NCBI RefSeq assembly: GCF_036370855.1
Contig: NC_088113.1
Location: 15,954,501-16,018,500, forward strand
Reading direction: 5' to 3'
Length of the DNA: 64,000 bases
Source: Dromaius novaehollandiae
Lineage: Eukaryota > Chordata > Aves > Casuariiformes > Dromaiidae
A model generated the notes under the pieces. It made no database searches. It saw only the letters and a program-made list of their open reading frames with translations, and was not told the DNA's origin. Position 1 is the stretch's first letter. Each line of letters starts with the position of its first letter. A program made the position numbers and the translations under genes. This document shows positions 47,863-59,504 of the stretch, piece by piece.

Positions 47863-50800
47863 AAGTTGTGTGCATGCTGGTATTGAATTGCAAGATAATC
47901 CTGTAGGAATTATTCTTTTATTTTAATTTCCCTCTTAAAAGGTAGGCTTTAAGGTAGACTGCTAGATTGTTTTGTCAGATCTTCAAGGGTTAAACATTCT
48001 TAGTTATTGTCAGATTAGCTGCAATGGAAGTTCTTTTCTGAAGGAACACAAAACTGGTGTTGAGGATGGTAGCCACTTTGCTCTTTGCTTGAGTAGAGGA
48101 GCAGGCTCTTGTGAACATGGTTTAGGTTATGCAGAAAGTTACTACTGCCTGCAGTGATGCTGACTGCAAGCAGAATTCCTTGTTCAGGTAGACACTGCCC
48201 AGTTGTATTTCTTACTTGTTGTGTTAACTGAGAAGTTTGAGAACTTGGTCATCTGTCCTCTCTCAAGCATCCAGATACTGAAAAAAGAAAAAAACTGTGT
48301 GCTATTTTGGGGGCAGTTGTGTTCAAAACTGTTGAATAGCTAGCTAATTTGGGCATTACTCCCAGTGGCCCAAAGTTTGTTATTATGTTCATGCATGCAG
48401 CTCCTGTCAAAAAAGAAAATTAGTCTGCTTAACCCGTAGGTGACTGGCTATGATGAGATGGATCTTGTAAAAGTGAAGAACATCTATTTGTTTGGTTAGG
48501 ATGCTCTGTTCTATATTTAGATGCGTGTCACCACCCATCTAGACTATCTAGATTAAATCTTAGAGTAACCTAGTACAGAATTTGCATTATGTATCCATAA
48601 ATGACCTGCATTTAGAATACTGTGCTTAATGGCTTAGGCTTTGCATATTGGCAAGATCATCCAAAGTTGCAGAGTGAAGACCATCCATGATGCTTCTGTC
48701 TGTGCAAATTAAAATTTTCTATAATCGGGGCAAAACTTGGGATAGTTTTTTCTTTTCAGGAGAGAGGCTGAGACTTTTTTCTTTTTTTGTCTTGTAGTTT
48801 TCTGTTTGGTTTTTTTGTTGTTGTTGCTAATATAGCAACCTATATATTTGTTGGAGGCAGGAACTCAAAGAGATTGCATGCACACTTCTACCCATGGGAA
48901 GGGAATGAGGGACGATGAATATCTGGCAAATATTATGTGACAATTTAGAGCACTGTTCGAAGGTGTTAGCTACTGTGGTAATGAGGTTAATCTGCAGAGT
49001 AGAATTTGTCCTCATGGATTCAATGGCAGTATTGGGATTAGAGCGACTAATTCGGTTTCTTGATGTGACATAGCTAAGAGATGCAGATTTTTAGTCTATC
49101 TTAACAAAAATGATTAAATGGTCTGAGGACTTGGTATTTTAGTAGTTTGTTAATAGTAGTATGAATGGATCAAAACTTGTCCAAATACTGTGACTGTGTG
49201 AAGCTCCAATAAGCTGCTGGCACAAAGTGTTAAGCAAATTCATTTTGAAACTTTTCTAGACTCTGTTTTTATTTCCTGTTCAAGACCAGGAGGTGGAAGG
49301 AACACAGTGGTGACCAGAGAAGGTAGTTGGAAGTGTGCTTGGAAAGCGTTTTAGGAAAGCTTTTTATGAAACTAGAGCTCAACATTTCTGTGTTTACTCA
49401 TGGGTCTTCGAGTGTAAGAGAATTTAAGTTATGAGCTTGTTTCCTGTCCTGTTTGTGCTCCTCTTGGAATATCAGAGTAATCGCACTTTGTTGTCATGAC
49501 TGTTCATGATAAATTCATGATTCAAATTCACTGCGTGAGCAGCTATAGAAAGCCTATTAGAATTCTTGTGCTCTCAAGATGCTGAGGATGTTTCTACTTT
49601 TTCTGACCAGTAGATGTGTCCAGATGTTATAGATTCTTCCCCAGTCTTTCATTATATCCTTGAAAAGAAACTTTGAATGAGGATAAAATTACTTTCAGGT
49701 TTATCTTCTTCAAGTCAGTACAGTGCTTGCTTTGCTCGGAGAAGCAGCTAGGAAATTTATTAGAGTTACTGCAGGCTTTCATAGTGGAAGAAGTCAAGCA
49801 TAGTTACATTTTGGAGGCTTCCATTGACACAAAGTGGTTTTTCTTCTTTTTTTTTTTTTTATTATTGGCATCTGTCACAATAAAAACTTCAAATTCTCAA
49901 AGAATTTTGAAGCAGACATTAATCTCTATTCACAACTACCATTTGGGATGTTTGTGAATTGGAGCAACAAAACTGCTCAATTGAAATTGGCTATAGAAGA
50001 ATGTTTTGGTTTATGGAACCAAATAAAATAAGAAGTTTTCAGTGAGAATTTATGATTTGGGAAACTGTTTCAATATTGGCCAAAAAATTCAGAATTGGTG
50101 CACAGCATTCAGTCTTAAGGAAATGGAAGTCCTTGCTGCACTCCTTAAACTTTATTTTCCCTTACCCGTTGTTAAAATGCATCGGTTAACTGTGTTTAAA
50201 TGCGTTGTAGTTAGACTTAATCTCTTCATAGTTAGACTTCTTTCTCTCTTCACTGCAACCTTTTATTTGGTTTCTTAAAAGTTTTGCACAATGATGCACT
50301 TCTGAGCAGACCATCTGAGTTTAAGGAGTGTGTGGTGGGGTTACCTCTTGACAGCAGAAAGCTTTGTATAATTGTTCCTCTTATTTATTTTAAATACAGA
50401 TAGCTGTCTTGTGCTCCTGTAAGATTGAAGCATGTCAAAAGACTCCAGTTATTAACTACTGTATGAAGCTACCTAGAGACCACCTCCGGAATCCTATCAA
50501 ATTGAATGTTCAAAACCTGTTCAAAACCAACAGTAGACCAAGTTTGTGAATCTGCAGTGTTTTCAAGGGACAGAAATTAAGCATACAAAAGCTCTGTAAG
50601 ATCATAATGTATGATCTCATACGCTTAAAAAAAGTTATGACATCTAGAGTTCCTAGTCTACAAGAATCTGAGTTCAGTGTGTGGCTTTTCTAGTGAAAAC
50701 AGGTACCTACAGGGCACAGATGAAGCAAAATAATCTCTCTTCTAAAAGATTAGGTCTCTGAATTCCTGTTCTTGTGGGAAATATACGGATTCATGTAAAG

Positions 50801-53800
50801 CAGACTAAGTAAAGCATGGAAGAGCTTTATTATGCTGTAGTACATTTAGACATTTTGCAGACTGGAGCACAGGAAGAGAATTTTAATTTTGGTTTGCCTT
50901 CTGGAAGTGCAAGAGCCCCTGCAGATTCACTGTGTAATGACGGATGAGACTTAAACAGAGTGGACACAACAAGCAAGTTATTCATTATTGATTTCTGTGT
51001 CCTCTTAACACCTACAAAATTAGATAGGAATCTCCGTTGCTTTATTCCCAAAGTGAAATGATCGGTGTTTATCTGAATGCTAGTACAGAGATCTAGAAAA
51101 AGCTGATACAAAGGGGGAAAGCTTTTTATGTGATACTTCCTTCAGAATGTTTCCTGTATACGTTTAGGTGAATTGCTGTGGTTATTCTTCGATTTAGGAA
51201 GGAAGGTGTGAAGAAGGCTGACCACCTGTTAGCTTCTGACCATACAAGCTTCCTTTTCATCAAAAGCTAAGGAAGAATAAACGCTGTGAATTAGCATTCT
51301 TGTTCCTTCTTTTTTGCTAGTTGAATTTCATCTGCCAAATAGAGCCCTTTGCCCCATATTAATTTCAGCCTTTACATATGAAAATCTTGATCAACTTTAT
51401 GTGTAGGAAAGTACTTCACTTTTTTGAAATATAAACCTTATTAAAAGTTTATGGTAATAATACTCTAAGACGACATTTACATATATATAATTTTTTTTCA
51501 GAGCCTCATTTATGACCAAGACTGTACAGTATCAAAATGAGTTGCATAAATTCCTAATCTGGGATACAGCTGGACAGGAGCGGGTAAGTAGAGTCAATTT
51601 CTCTGATCGCATCTGTGGTAATAGTTTTGGCTGGGATTAGGGGGAAGGGTCATTTCCCCCCCCCCCCCCCCCGCCTTCCCTGAAGTCATAATGTGGTCTA
51701 GGTTTCTCTCAAGATAGGGGTGATATCAGTAACGAAAAACACAAATTAATTCATATCATGGTTAAAGAGCAAAGTTAAGGATAGTTCCCTAAAAAGAGAG
51801 GCTTATAAAACAAAAGATTAGTATTAGATTTACTGAAAAGGAGTGGCGCTGCAAAAGATAATAATTAGAAAATAAAATAGCAGTAGCTGTCTTTGGCAGC
51901 ATTTCTAGTTGGGTTTTAAATGGTTAGCTACAGTATTTGCAGCCAGTGAAACTGTTAACGTATGAGAATCACAGCAAAATTAATGATCTTGTTTCATTGT
52001 ACAAATAAGGCCACAATTCTGAAAAAGTATACAACTATAGAAGGCTACTAGCTTGACATGTTGTGTTACTTTCAGTGTTAGGACTATTGGTGTGAGTAAT
52101 GTTATACAGATGTTTGTAGGAGGTGGGCTTAGGTGTTCAAAAGTTACATTTCAGGCAGTGTTATGAGTGATAATAGTAAGATCAGTTATTTTGTAAAATC
52201 ATTTTACTTATCAATCTAATAATGTTAGAAACTGTGTCAAGAAGTCTACTTTGAAATTTGAATCTTAACCTACTAGTCTCTCTTTTTTTCCTCTCTCTCT
52301 TAATTGGGCTTTGAGCTCTGCAATATGTGCAGTTCTAAGGGGAGGCAACAAAAGCATTTGAGAAAATGAAGTTAAGTGAAGTTACACTTAATTAGTCTGC
52401 ATGATTTTAAACTAGAATTTAAAAGGAAAACTTTTCTTGCTGACTTCCTTGCTTATGACTACTGGCAACATTGATGGAAATCATAGTAGTTGTATCAACT
52501 GCTTGTTGTGTTGTTGCAGTTCAAGTTCTTGACTGTTAATTACTGGCAACTCATGATTACTCATGGCAACTTTATTCAGAATGTGAGTTAACTGTGACGA
52601 AGATGGACACCTGAGATGTGCCTGTGGAAAGTCAGTTCAGTCAGGCTGGGTTGTTACTCTAGGGTACAAACTAGCAAATGGAGCTGTACTGTTTTTTGCA
52701 CTGGTTTGAGAAGCAATATGCCTCTCAGTGTTGTAAAGCCCAAGCTTAAGAAAACATCTTTTAAGAACTCGGTTATCCCTGTGCAGTCACTTGACCTTTC
52801 AGAGTCCTGATGGAGCTTTTACTAGCTTTTTAGCTTGATAACAGCCTTGATGGCTCTAAAGCCACCCAAGTATATCTATATTGCATTTCAGTGCTCTAGA
52901 TCTTGCATGATGATGTATTTCCTCCTAGCAGTGCCATATAAAGCCAACTTATGTTGTCAGTGATGTGTCCTGTAGCGTGCAAGTTGTCAGAACTACTGCA
53001 ATCCTTCCATTACCAGAAGTCAGCACCTGCAGTAGTTTGTCTTCACTGAGCATCCTGGCCTTTCTGAAATGTTAATGCTGGAATGTGAGTCTTCTGATGG
53101 GCAGAGTATGACTTTTGAGAGACTGGTACTCTTGAGCAGAAAGCTTTATAAATGTGCCTGCAGCAACTTGGCAGGAAACGTGCATTATGTATTATCATTG
53201 CATCCTGTTCATTTTAACTGTGTTTGCAAACACTGGGAGAATGCCCTGGTCTGGATTCGGCATGCTACAATATGGGGAAGCATATCTGTAAAAGAGTAGC
53301 AATTGATGTCACAACATGTGAAATAGATATTTCGTCTCTTTCTGGTTTTAGAGTTGGAGTGACACCTCTTTAATTTTCTTCCATTCAAGTTTCATGATAT
53401 TTTTGTTGAGATTGAAAAAAGAAAGATGTCTTACCCAGCCTCTGACTTGAGAGCTGTGGTATCTCTGAAGCTTATGCTCCACACTTGGGAGAGGAGTCAC
53501 TGGGAGGCCCAAGTACATTCAAGGAAACCAGTGAAATGAGACCAGGAATTTTTACTTTGAAATAATGCCAGGATCATCTTAGCTGATTCTTTCTCCAAAA
53601 CTTTATAAAAACAGCCCTATCGCTTACTGCTAGTCACAATTGATCTATGTACCTGCCTTGTGCTGAAATCTGCGGCAAAGTGTTCTGGACATGGAACCCT
53701 TTCCACAATTCATTGTCAGGTGTGTTGCATCTGTGGTGATCTGGAGTACCAAAAATACCCAAACTCTTCTCGGCACTAAAATTCCTCTGCTGAGCTATGA

Positions 53801-56800
53801 TACATAATGCACAAAATTCCCAATCCTGGCTTTATTTTGGGTAGCCTTTGCCGTTTCCTACTTACAAAGCCCATCAGCAAATAGTTCTACAAATACTGGG
53901 CAATCTTCTATTATTTGGAACAGCTTTAGGACAGGTCACTTCTCCACATGCATGTGCTTTATTTGTTCTGTCATTTCTTTTTCACTGACTAAAAGTGGTA
54001 GAAAGCTACTTTTAGCAATTAGGATTTTCCCCTTCTTACCTAACAATCATGAGAGTTTGTCAGAATAATTATATTACATCTTGTTAAAAATTTTATCAAA
54101 ACACAAGTCAGAGGCTGGAGGGCAAGTTGAAGTCTTTGAAGAGACAGCAAAAAGGAAAATTCACTGTTCCTGGTAACATCTGTTTTGTTAATATATATTA
54201 TCTGCTGACTGTTCTTAGGTGGAAAAAAGTACCTAAGGGTTAGCAGGCAGGAAATGAGAGTAATACAAAATCAGCAAGTGAAGGTTGGTTTTTTCCCAAT
54301 GCAAATAGTCAAATAATCAAAAAGCCAGGTTGCAACCAATCCAAGTGGTGGTTTTTCAAATATGTTTCCCTTTACATTTTAGTACTTATGGGGAGGACAG
54401 GGATTATGCCCCAACATGAACTGAATGCCTGCCCATGTTTCCCTTTCCCACTATTAAATATCTTTTATATTCTGAACTTTGTGTTCAAAATCCTGTTTTC
54501 AAAACAGAATTTGAGAGCCAAATGTAGAAGGTCTGGAATTCTGCTTTATAGTAAGATTTTTAGGATTTATAATATTGCTCTCAGCTGAACTTTATTAAGC
54601 AAAAGGAAATTGGTGTTTTATTAGAACCAAATAAGCCTTTATGAAAAGCTAAGTTCTATTCATGATATTTACCCTGACTGAGTAGTAAGATGCACAAAAG
54701 GTCTAAGTCACATATATCAAAAAAGCACGTGCAACTTGTTCGGTGTCTCCACTGAGACTTTTGATTGCTACATTAGTTTTCTGGTCCTTTTTAAATTAGG
54801 AGAATGTCACACCGAATTTCTAAGAATGTCTGATAGATATTTTTGGGGCAACTTTAATCATGTACTGTGTCACTGTGGTTGGGTTTTCTTGTTTTTATTT
54901 GCCTGGATTCGTGCGAAGTTACAGGCCTGGTTTATACACTGTAAGCTCATTACTAACCAAATATACCTGCTGTAGATGCAGGTCTGAAGATTACGGTAAC
55001 TTTACTGTAAGTCTTTGATTATCCCCTGTCTTCCTTAAAGCTTTAATTGCAGTGGGTCACATAAGTGTAGGTTTTTGCAGGTTTTAGTTTTAAGCATGCT
55101 TCTAATTCTTGAGTTTGGAGGAAAACTTAAACAAAATCCCTAAAGCCAGAAGTTAGATTAAGAAGAAACCAGCATATCTAACATTTAAATTTAAACTAGG
55201 TCACTTATCCATTTTTCAGTAGGGTTAGAGGTTGACATTGACTTGTAGACTTTTCAGATCAGTAGTAATATATGCTAGTTTTCTTTAAATTTCTTTTTGT
55301 CCAAAAACACCAGCATCCCAAAAAGCAAGAAGCAAGTTCAGTTTTGACATCTTTCCCCTTGCTTAGTGTTTAAAATTATGCATATATCCCATGGGTTTAT
55401 GTCTATATATAACCTGCTAACCTGCAGCCTTTTAAATGACATTTTATTTTAGTCAAAGTAATTTTTTTTTTTTTTAAGGTAGATGTGCTGCTCATCCCAA
55501 AGGTATTTGTTCAGTGGCCTTTGAAAAAAAAATACTTTCCTGGAAGTTTGTGCACTCTAATGCACAGCCTCTCTGTAATTGTAAATATAAATTTTCCACT
55601 AACGTGAACTTTAAAGCTAGTTTTCTTTAATATTAAATCATGGAAGTCAGTGAAAGGTCGGAATCATAATATATAGTCTCTCTTTCTTCCAGTTCCGTGC
55701 TTTAGCCCCAATGTACTACAGAGGATCAGCTGCAGCCATTATAGTTTATGACATCACGAAAGAGGTACGAAAGTGGATTTTGATCTGGCAATACAAATTC
55801 TGCTTTATGTGTCTGCTGGACCAGGCCTAATTTCTTCTGCTTTTTTTCCACCAGGAAACATTCTCAACATTAAAGAACTGGGTGAAAGAACTTCGACAAC
55901 ATGGACCTCCAAACATTGTTGTAGCTATTGCAGGAAATAAGTGTGATCTTAATGATGTAAGGTAAATAATTGCTGACAGTTCAATGCAGGTTTCGCTTCA
56001 GAAGATAAGCTCATAGTGCTAAATGTTTTTAGACTTCAGAAGGAGCAGGGATTTGTCAGATACTGAAAGGTATAGAGCAGTTTAAGCTGTTTTACATTAA
56101 CATTGTAGTTTCACAAGAGGTTTAGGCTTGTTCTGCTGACGGATGATTTGTTTATTTTGCCCTTGGTCTTTCTTGCCCACTTCCTCCCCTGTGCTGGCAT
56201 GAGTATACATATGACTCGGCAGTAAATCAGGATGTAAAGCAGATCCAAACCAACCCATTTAAAAATAGAAAAACGGATCCATTTATCTTGCTCACAATTT
56301 GAACACTTGCTGGTATGACAGAGGTGGGGTAGCAGGGGTAGGAATGAGCAGCTTACAAGCAGGCAGGAGCACCTTTTCTGATGGCAGACCGAAGTTACGC
56401 AAGCTTAAACGGCCTGTGAAACTACAGTGTAATGAAAGCCGTTTACCTCATTTTATAGGACATACCCTTGTCAGTCCGTAGCACTTCATTTTGTTAGGAA
56501 AAACATCAAACCTGTTGGAAAGCCTTGTGTAGGTTTTGCTGACTTGCTTGTTCAGGTGCCTTCTCCCCTGCTTAAATACTGTGGTGGAATTGGCTGTGGT
56601 TAAAATGGTTGTAGGGAGTGGGAAAAGTTCTTGGGAAGAAACTTTACGGACAGCGAAACTTTCAAGAAGGCATGCATTAAAAACACCCCCCCCCCCCTTT
56701 TTTTTATTGATGCCCTGATTAAATAAGCCAGAATTCAGAAAGGAGGTGTGTGCAAACCTCATGTAGCATGTGGACTCTTGTTTTCAGACTTCATTGAAAA

Positions 56801-59504
56801 AGGTACCAGAGCTGGAGTCTCAAAGGAAACAGATGGTTATGTGTTTAAACAGCCACTGCACAGTCAATTCTTAGTCTAGTTCTACAAATCCTTAATACAT
56901 GTTATCTAGTGAGTTCTGATAACTTTGTCAGAAATGGCATGTGTCTCAAACTGAATTAGTATAACATTACTTAGAAGAGAAATCTAAGATATGCAGTATT
57001 AAGTCTCACACTTGCACTTACTTCTTGAAGCTCAGAAAGCAATGATGTTTGTGATTTATGATGCCCTTCAAGCTAATGAGCAAGATGCTTTGTACTTCAG
57101 TCAGATGCATATTTGTCACTGATCCAAAATCTGTGCTTTTGCATGTCTTGTTAAGCTAAGTTCCTTGTTACTGAAAGCAGCATATATATTCTAGAAATTA
57201 CATATAATGTGACATAGGATATATTTCAGTGCCCTTCTCACCTGTTGGTGTCTGGGTTTTTTCCTGTTGTTTAAGGAAATGTACCAATCATTATCAACTT
57301 GTTTATCTAGAGGGGGCCAATTTTTTTTTCACTTCTTGGCTCTATTGTGTGTGCAGTCTGAATATGTTTATAATTATATTTTCATATTGCTGTACAGTAA
57401 ATGCTATGCAAATGATCTGTGTAATATTGTGAGACACCTGATTTTGTAAGCAGTTGTAGGAAATCCACTGCATTAGATGAATGGTGGAAGTAACACTTCG
57501 GGGTCTTTCAACAGATTTAACACACTTCTTGTGTGTATGAGGAATAAAGCAACCCTCTAATGACTGATTGCAGACACTAGCACTCAAGGAAAAACTCCAC
57601 CGTAATGTTTTCAGATGGATTAAGGCCTTGTTTAGTTTGTTATGATTGTGCTTCAATGATGCCCCTTCCTGAGGGCGGGCAGAGAGCCAAGCAATAATGT
57701 CATAAGTAAAGGATGAGCATCAACCTCAGGATGAGGGAGCAGTGTGATGCCAAACAGGTAATACAGAATTGTCATTTAATGAGCCACTTAGGGCTAATCT
57801 ATCCTTTAACTTGGATAATGTTTTTTCTGTATTCATTTTTTCTTCTTTCTGTTTTTTCAGAGAAGTCATGGAAAAAGATGCTAAAGACTATGCAGATTCC
57901 ATCCATGCAATATTTGTAGAGACAAGTGCAAAAAATGCAATAAACATTAATGAACTCTTTATAGAAATTAGTAAGTATTCAAACAGTTGACATCTTTTCT
58001 TCTGAAAGAAGTTCAAGCAGAAATGTATTTACTGTGGGTTTTTTGTGCTATTTAGGCAAGAATATACTGACTTGAATTCATTACAACCAGTTATGAATTC
58101 AATATTGCAAAATAGGCTGTCTTGATTTTTGGTCATCCAATGACCTCTTAAGGTTTCTTCAAGGAATTTTAAGCCCACTGTGGTGCCGCTGGATAAATAA
58201 GAAGGGCACTGATGGCAGAAGCCATTGTCGTCTTACTATATCTGTTATTGACTGTTTCAATTAGTACTTCCAAGGTTACGGAAGGGTAAGGAAAGGAAAC
58301 TGGGGAAGATCGAAACCTTATGCATCTGAGAAAAGGAATTAAATTCTCGTCCCTAGTGTTTGTACTTGGTTTAGGGCAATGCATTTTTTTCAAAAACATA
58401 ATTCAAAAATGCAAGCTTATTCTCTGGGAAATAGTAGCTATGGTATGTTGATTTTTCTACTAGGTTTTGGGTTGTGTGTGGTTTTTTTTTTTTATGCCCT
58501 TTTTTTTTTTTAATTAAATTGCAAATCTTTTCTGCCTCATTCATAGAGGTGGAAAAAAATCTCGTTTTGAATGAATGAAAAGCAGGCAGTATTCCAAAGT
58601 CAATTCCATACAATATTATTTGTAGGGTATGTTTTAGGCAACAGTACCAATGTGCAGATGTCAACTTGATTCTAAAAACAAGACAAACAGCAATCCATAT
58701 GTGTGTGTATGTATATATATATGCGCTACATCTGCTTAACTTTGAATAGCTCTGCAAAGATTTGACTAAAAGAAAAAACAGAGTCCTTGTGAACAGCTGA
58801 GTTTGTTGAAACTGACGTAAAAAGTATATGCTGTAGCTTAGCGTTCTGATTTATTGACTTAATAGTTGCTCTAAGCAACTCTAAAATTGATCTTGATTAA
58901 AGTGAAAAAAAGCCCTAAAGCCTTATATTCCTTTCAGAAAAGAATAGTCAACCAGGAATAGTCAATTTGAGGGACTGATCAGATGACCAAAGCAGCTATC
59001 CTTACAAGTTTGTACCCTTGTGGTAACCCTGATGCAGGGGATGTGCTGTGGAAATACAGAATGAGATTACAACTCCGAATGAAGAGAGTCTAGGTGGTAT
59101 AGCATCCTGCAGAGTATATTCTCTGGGGGCTTCTATGGCTTAGGTTTCCCAAGATTAACCTGAAGTTTACATTTCAGGTGCAAAATTAGCTTGAAACCAC
59201 CTTAACTCCTGCTCCCCTGGAACTGTATCTATTAAAGACATAGTACAGACTGTTAACTGTTATTCTTCTGTTATGCAGGAATGTCATCATTAATGACATA
59301 TGATTTATCAAATACACGTTTTTGTATACAAAACAGATATTGAATGCCTAGAATTTGTTTCATGCATAATGCTTGCTATGAATGTTTTTTTTCTACCTCC
59401 TTGTAGGTCGTAGAATTCCATCAACTGACACCAACCCCCCATCTAGTGGTAAGGGCTTCAAACTTAGAAGACAGCCATCGGTGACAAAGCGCAGCTGCTG
59501 TTGA
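44990..59504 (+). CDS. RAB22A: Ras-related GTPase Rab-22A (RAB22A)
   Basis: Seven coding exons on the plus strand join in phase to give 194 residues, the family length, nearly identical to human RAB22A. RAB22A acts on early endosomes in sorting and recycling and binds EEA1 in its GTP form. Visible motifs are the P-loop GDTGVGKS (residues 12-19), switch I with Thr37, WDTAGQE (59-65, catalytic Gln64), NKCD (118-121), ETSAK (146-150), and a C-terminal Cys-Cys for geranylgeranylation. RAB31, the closest relative, differs in switch I, the interswitch and the tail. The start has a strong context (GGCCATGG). It shares a CpG-island promoter with PPP4R1L on the other strand. Intron 4 is only 90 bp. 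Most differences from human that I can recall lie at residue 123 and in the hypervariable tail (170-190). Confidence 0.97.
46859..46938 (+). CDS. RAB22A: RAB22A exon 2
   Basis: Residues 13-39: DTGVGKSSIVWRFVEDSF and then NINPTIG. It completes the P-loop and includes switch I. The acceptor is CTTCTCAG and the donor GG|GTAAGA. Confidence 0.97.
46939..51501 (+). other. RAB22A intron 2, no gene seen
   Basis: About 4.6 kb with a 59-nt TC microsatellite at 47801-47859. The remaining sequence is unique and non-coding as far as can be read. The apparent (RE)n open frame on the minus strand is only a translation of the TC repeat. Confidence 0.6.
47801..47859. repeat. (TC)n microsatellite, 59 nt
   Basis: An uninterrupted TC tract of about 29.5 units in RAB22A intron 2, the longest simple repeat in the window. 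Pure polypyrimidine tracts of this length can form triplex DNA and are usually polymorphic. Confidence 0.96.
51502..51583 (+). CDS. RAB22A: RAB22A exon 3
   Basis: Residues 39-66: ASFMTKTVQYQNELHKFLIW, then DTAGQER, with the catalytic Gln64. It ends in phase 0 at CGG|GTAAGT. Confidence 0.97.
51584..55692 (+). other. RAB22A intron 3, no gene seen
   Basis: About 4.1 kb. A 17-nt C run (51656-51672) lies about 70 bp after the donor. No exon-like segment or recognisable repeat was found in the rest. Confidence 0.6.
51656..51672. repeat. C17 homopolymer
   Basis: Seventeen C in RAB22A intron 3 near the donor of exon 3. Similar runs occur at 45380-45395 (C16), 56686-56697 (C12), 36120-36129 (C10), 13745-13757 (G13) and 29599-29610 (G12). 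Confidence 0.9.
55693..55764 (+). CDS. RAB22A: RAB22A exon 4
   Basis: Residues 67-90: FRALAPMYYRGSAAAIIVYD, then ITKE. It covers switch II and the following strand, with 24 whole codons. Confidence 0.97.
55855..55961 (+). CDS. RAB22A: RAB22A exon 5
   Basis: Residues 91-126: ETFSTLKNWVKELRQHGPPN, then VAIAGNKCDLNDV, with the guanine-binding NKCD. It follows a 90-bp intron. Asn123 replaces the Ile I recall at this place in human. Confidence 0.97.
57861..57970 (+). CDS. RAB22A: RAB22A exon 6
   Basis: Residues 126-163: REVMEKDAKDYADSIHAIFV, then ETSAKNAININELFIEI. It contains the SAK guanine-specificity motif. Confidence 0.97.
59407..59504 (+). CDS. RAB22A: RAB22A exon 7 with stop
   Basis: Residues 163-194: RRIPSTDTNPPSSGKGFKLR, then RQPSVTKRSCC and TGA at 59502-59504. 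It is the hypervariable tail with the double cysteine that receives the lipid anchors. Confidence 0.97.

Noticed and set aside
47661-47864. Open frame with an Arg-Glu repeat on the minus strand
   Set aside because: It is a translation of the TC microsatellite at 47801-47859 inside a RAB22A intron.
44990-59504. Reading the Rab gene as RAB31
   Set aside because: The N-terminus MALRELK, the IVWRFVEDSFDPNINPTIG segment, VQYQNELHK and the tail GKGFKLRRQPS are those of RAB22A. RAB31 differs at all of these places.
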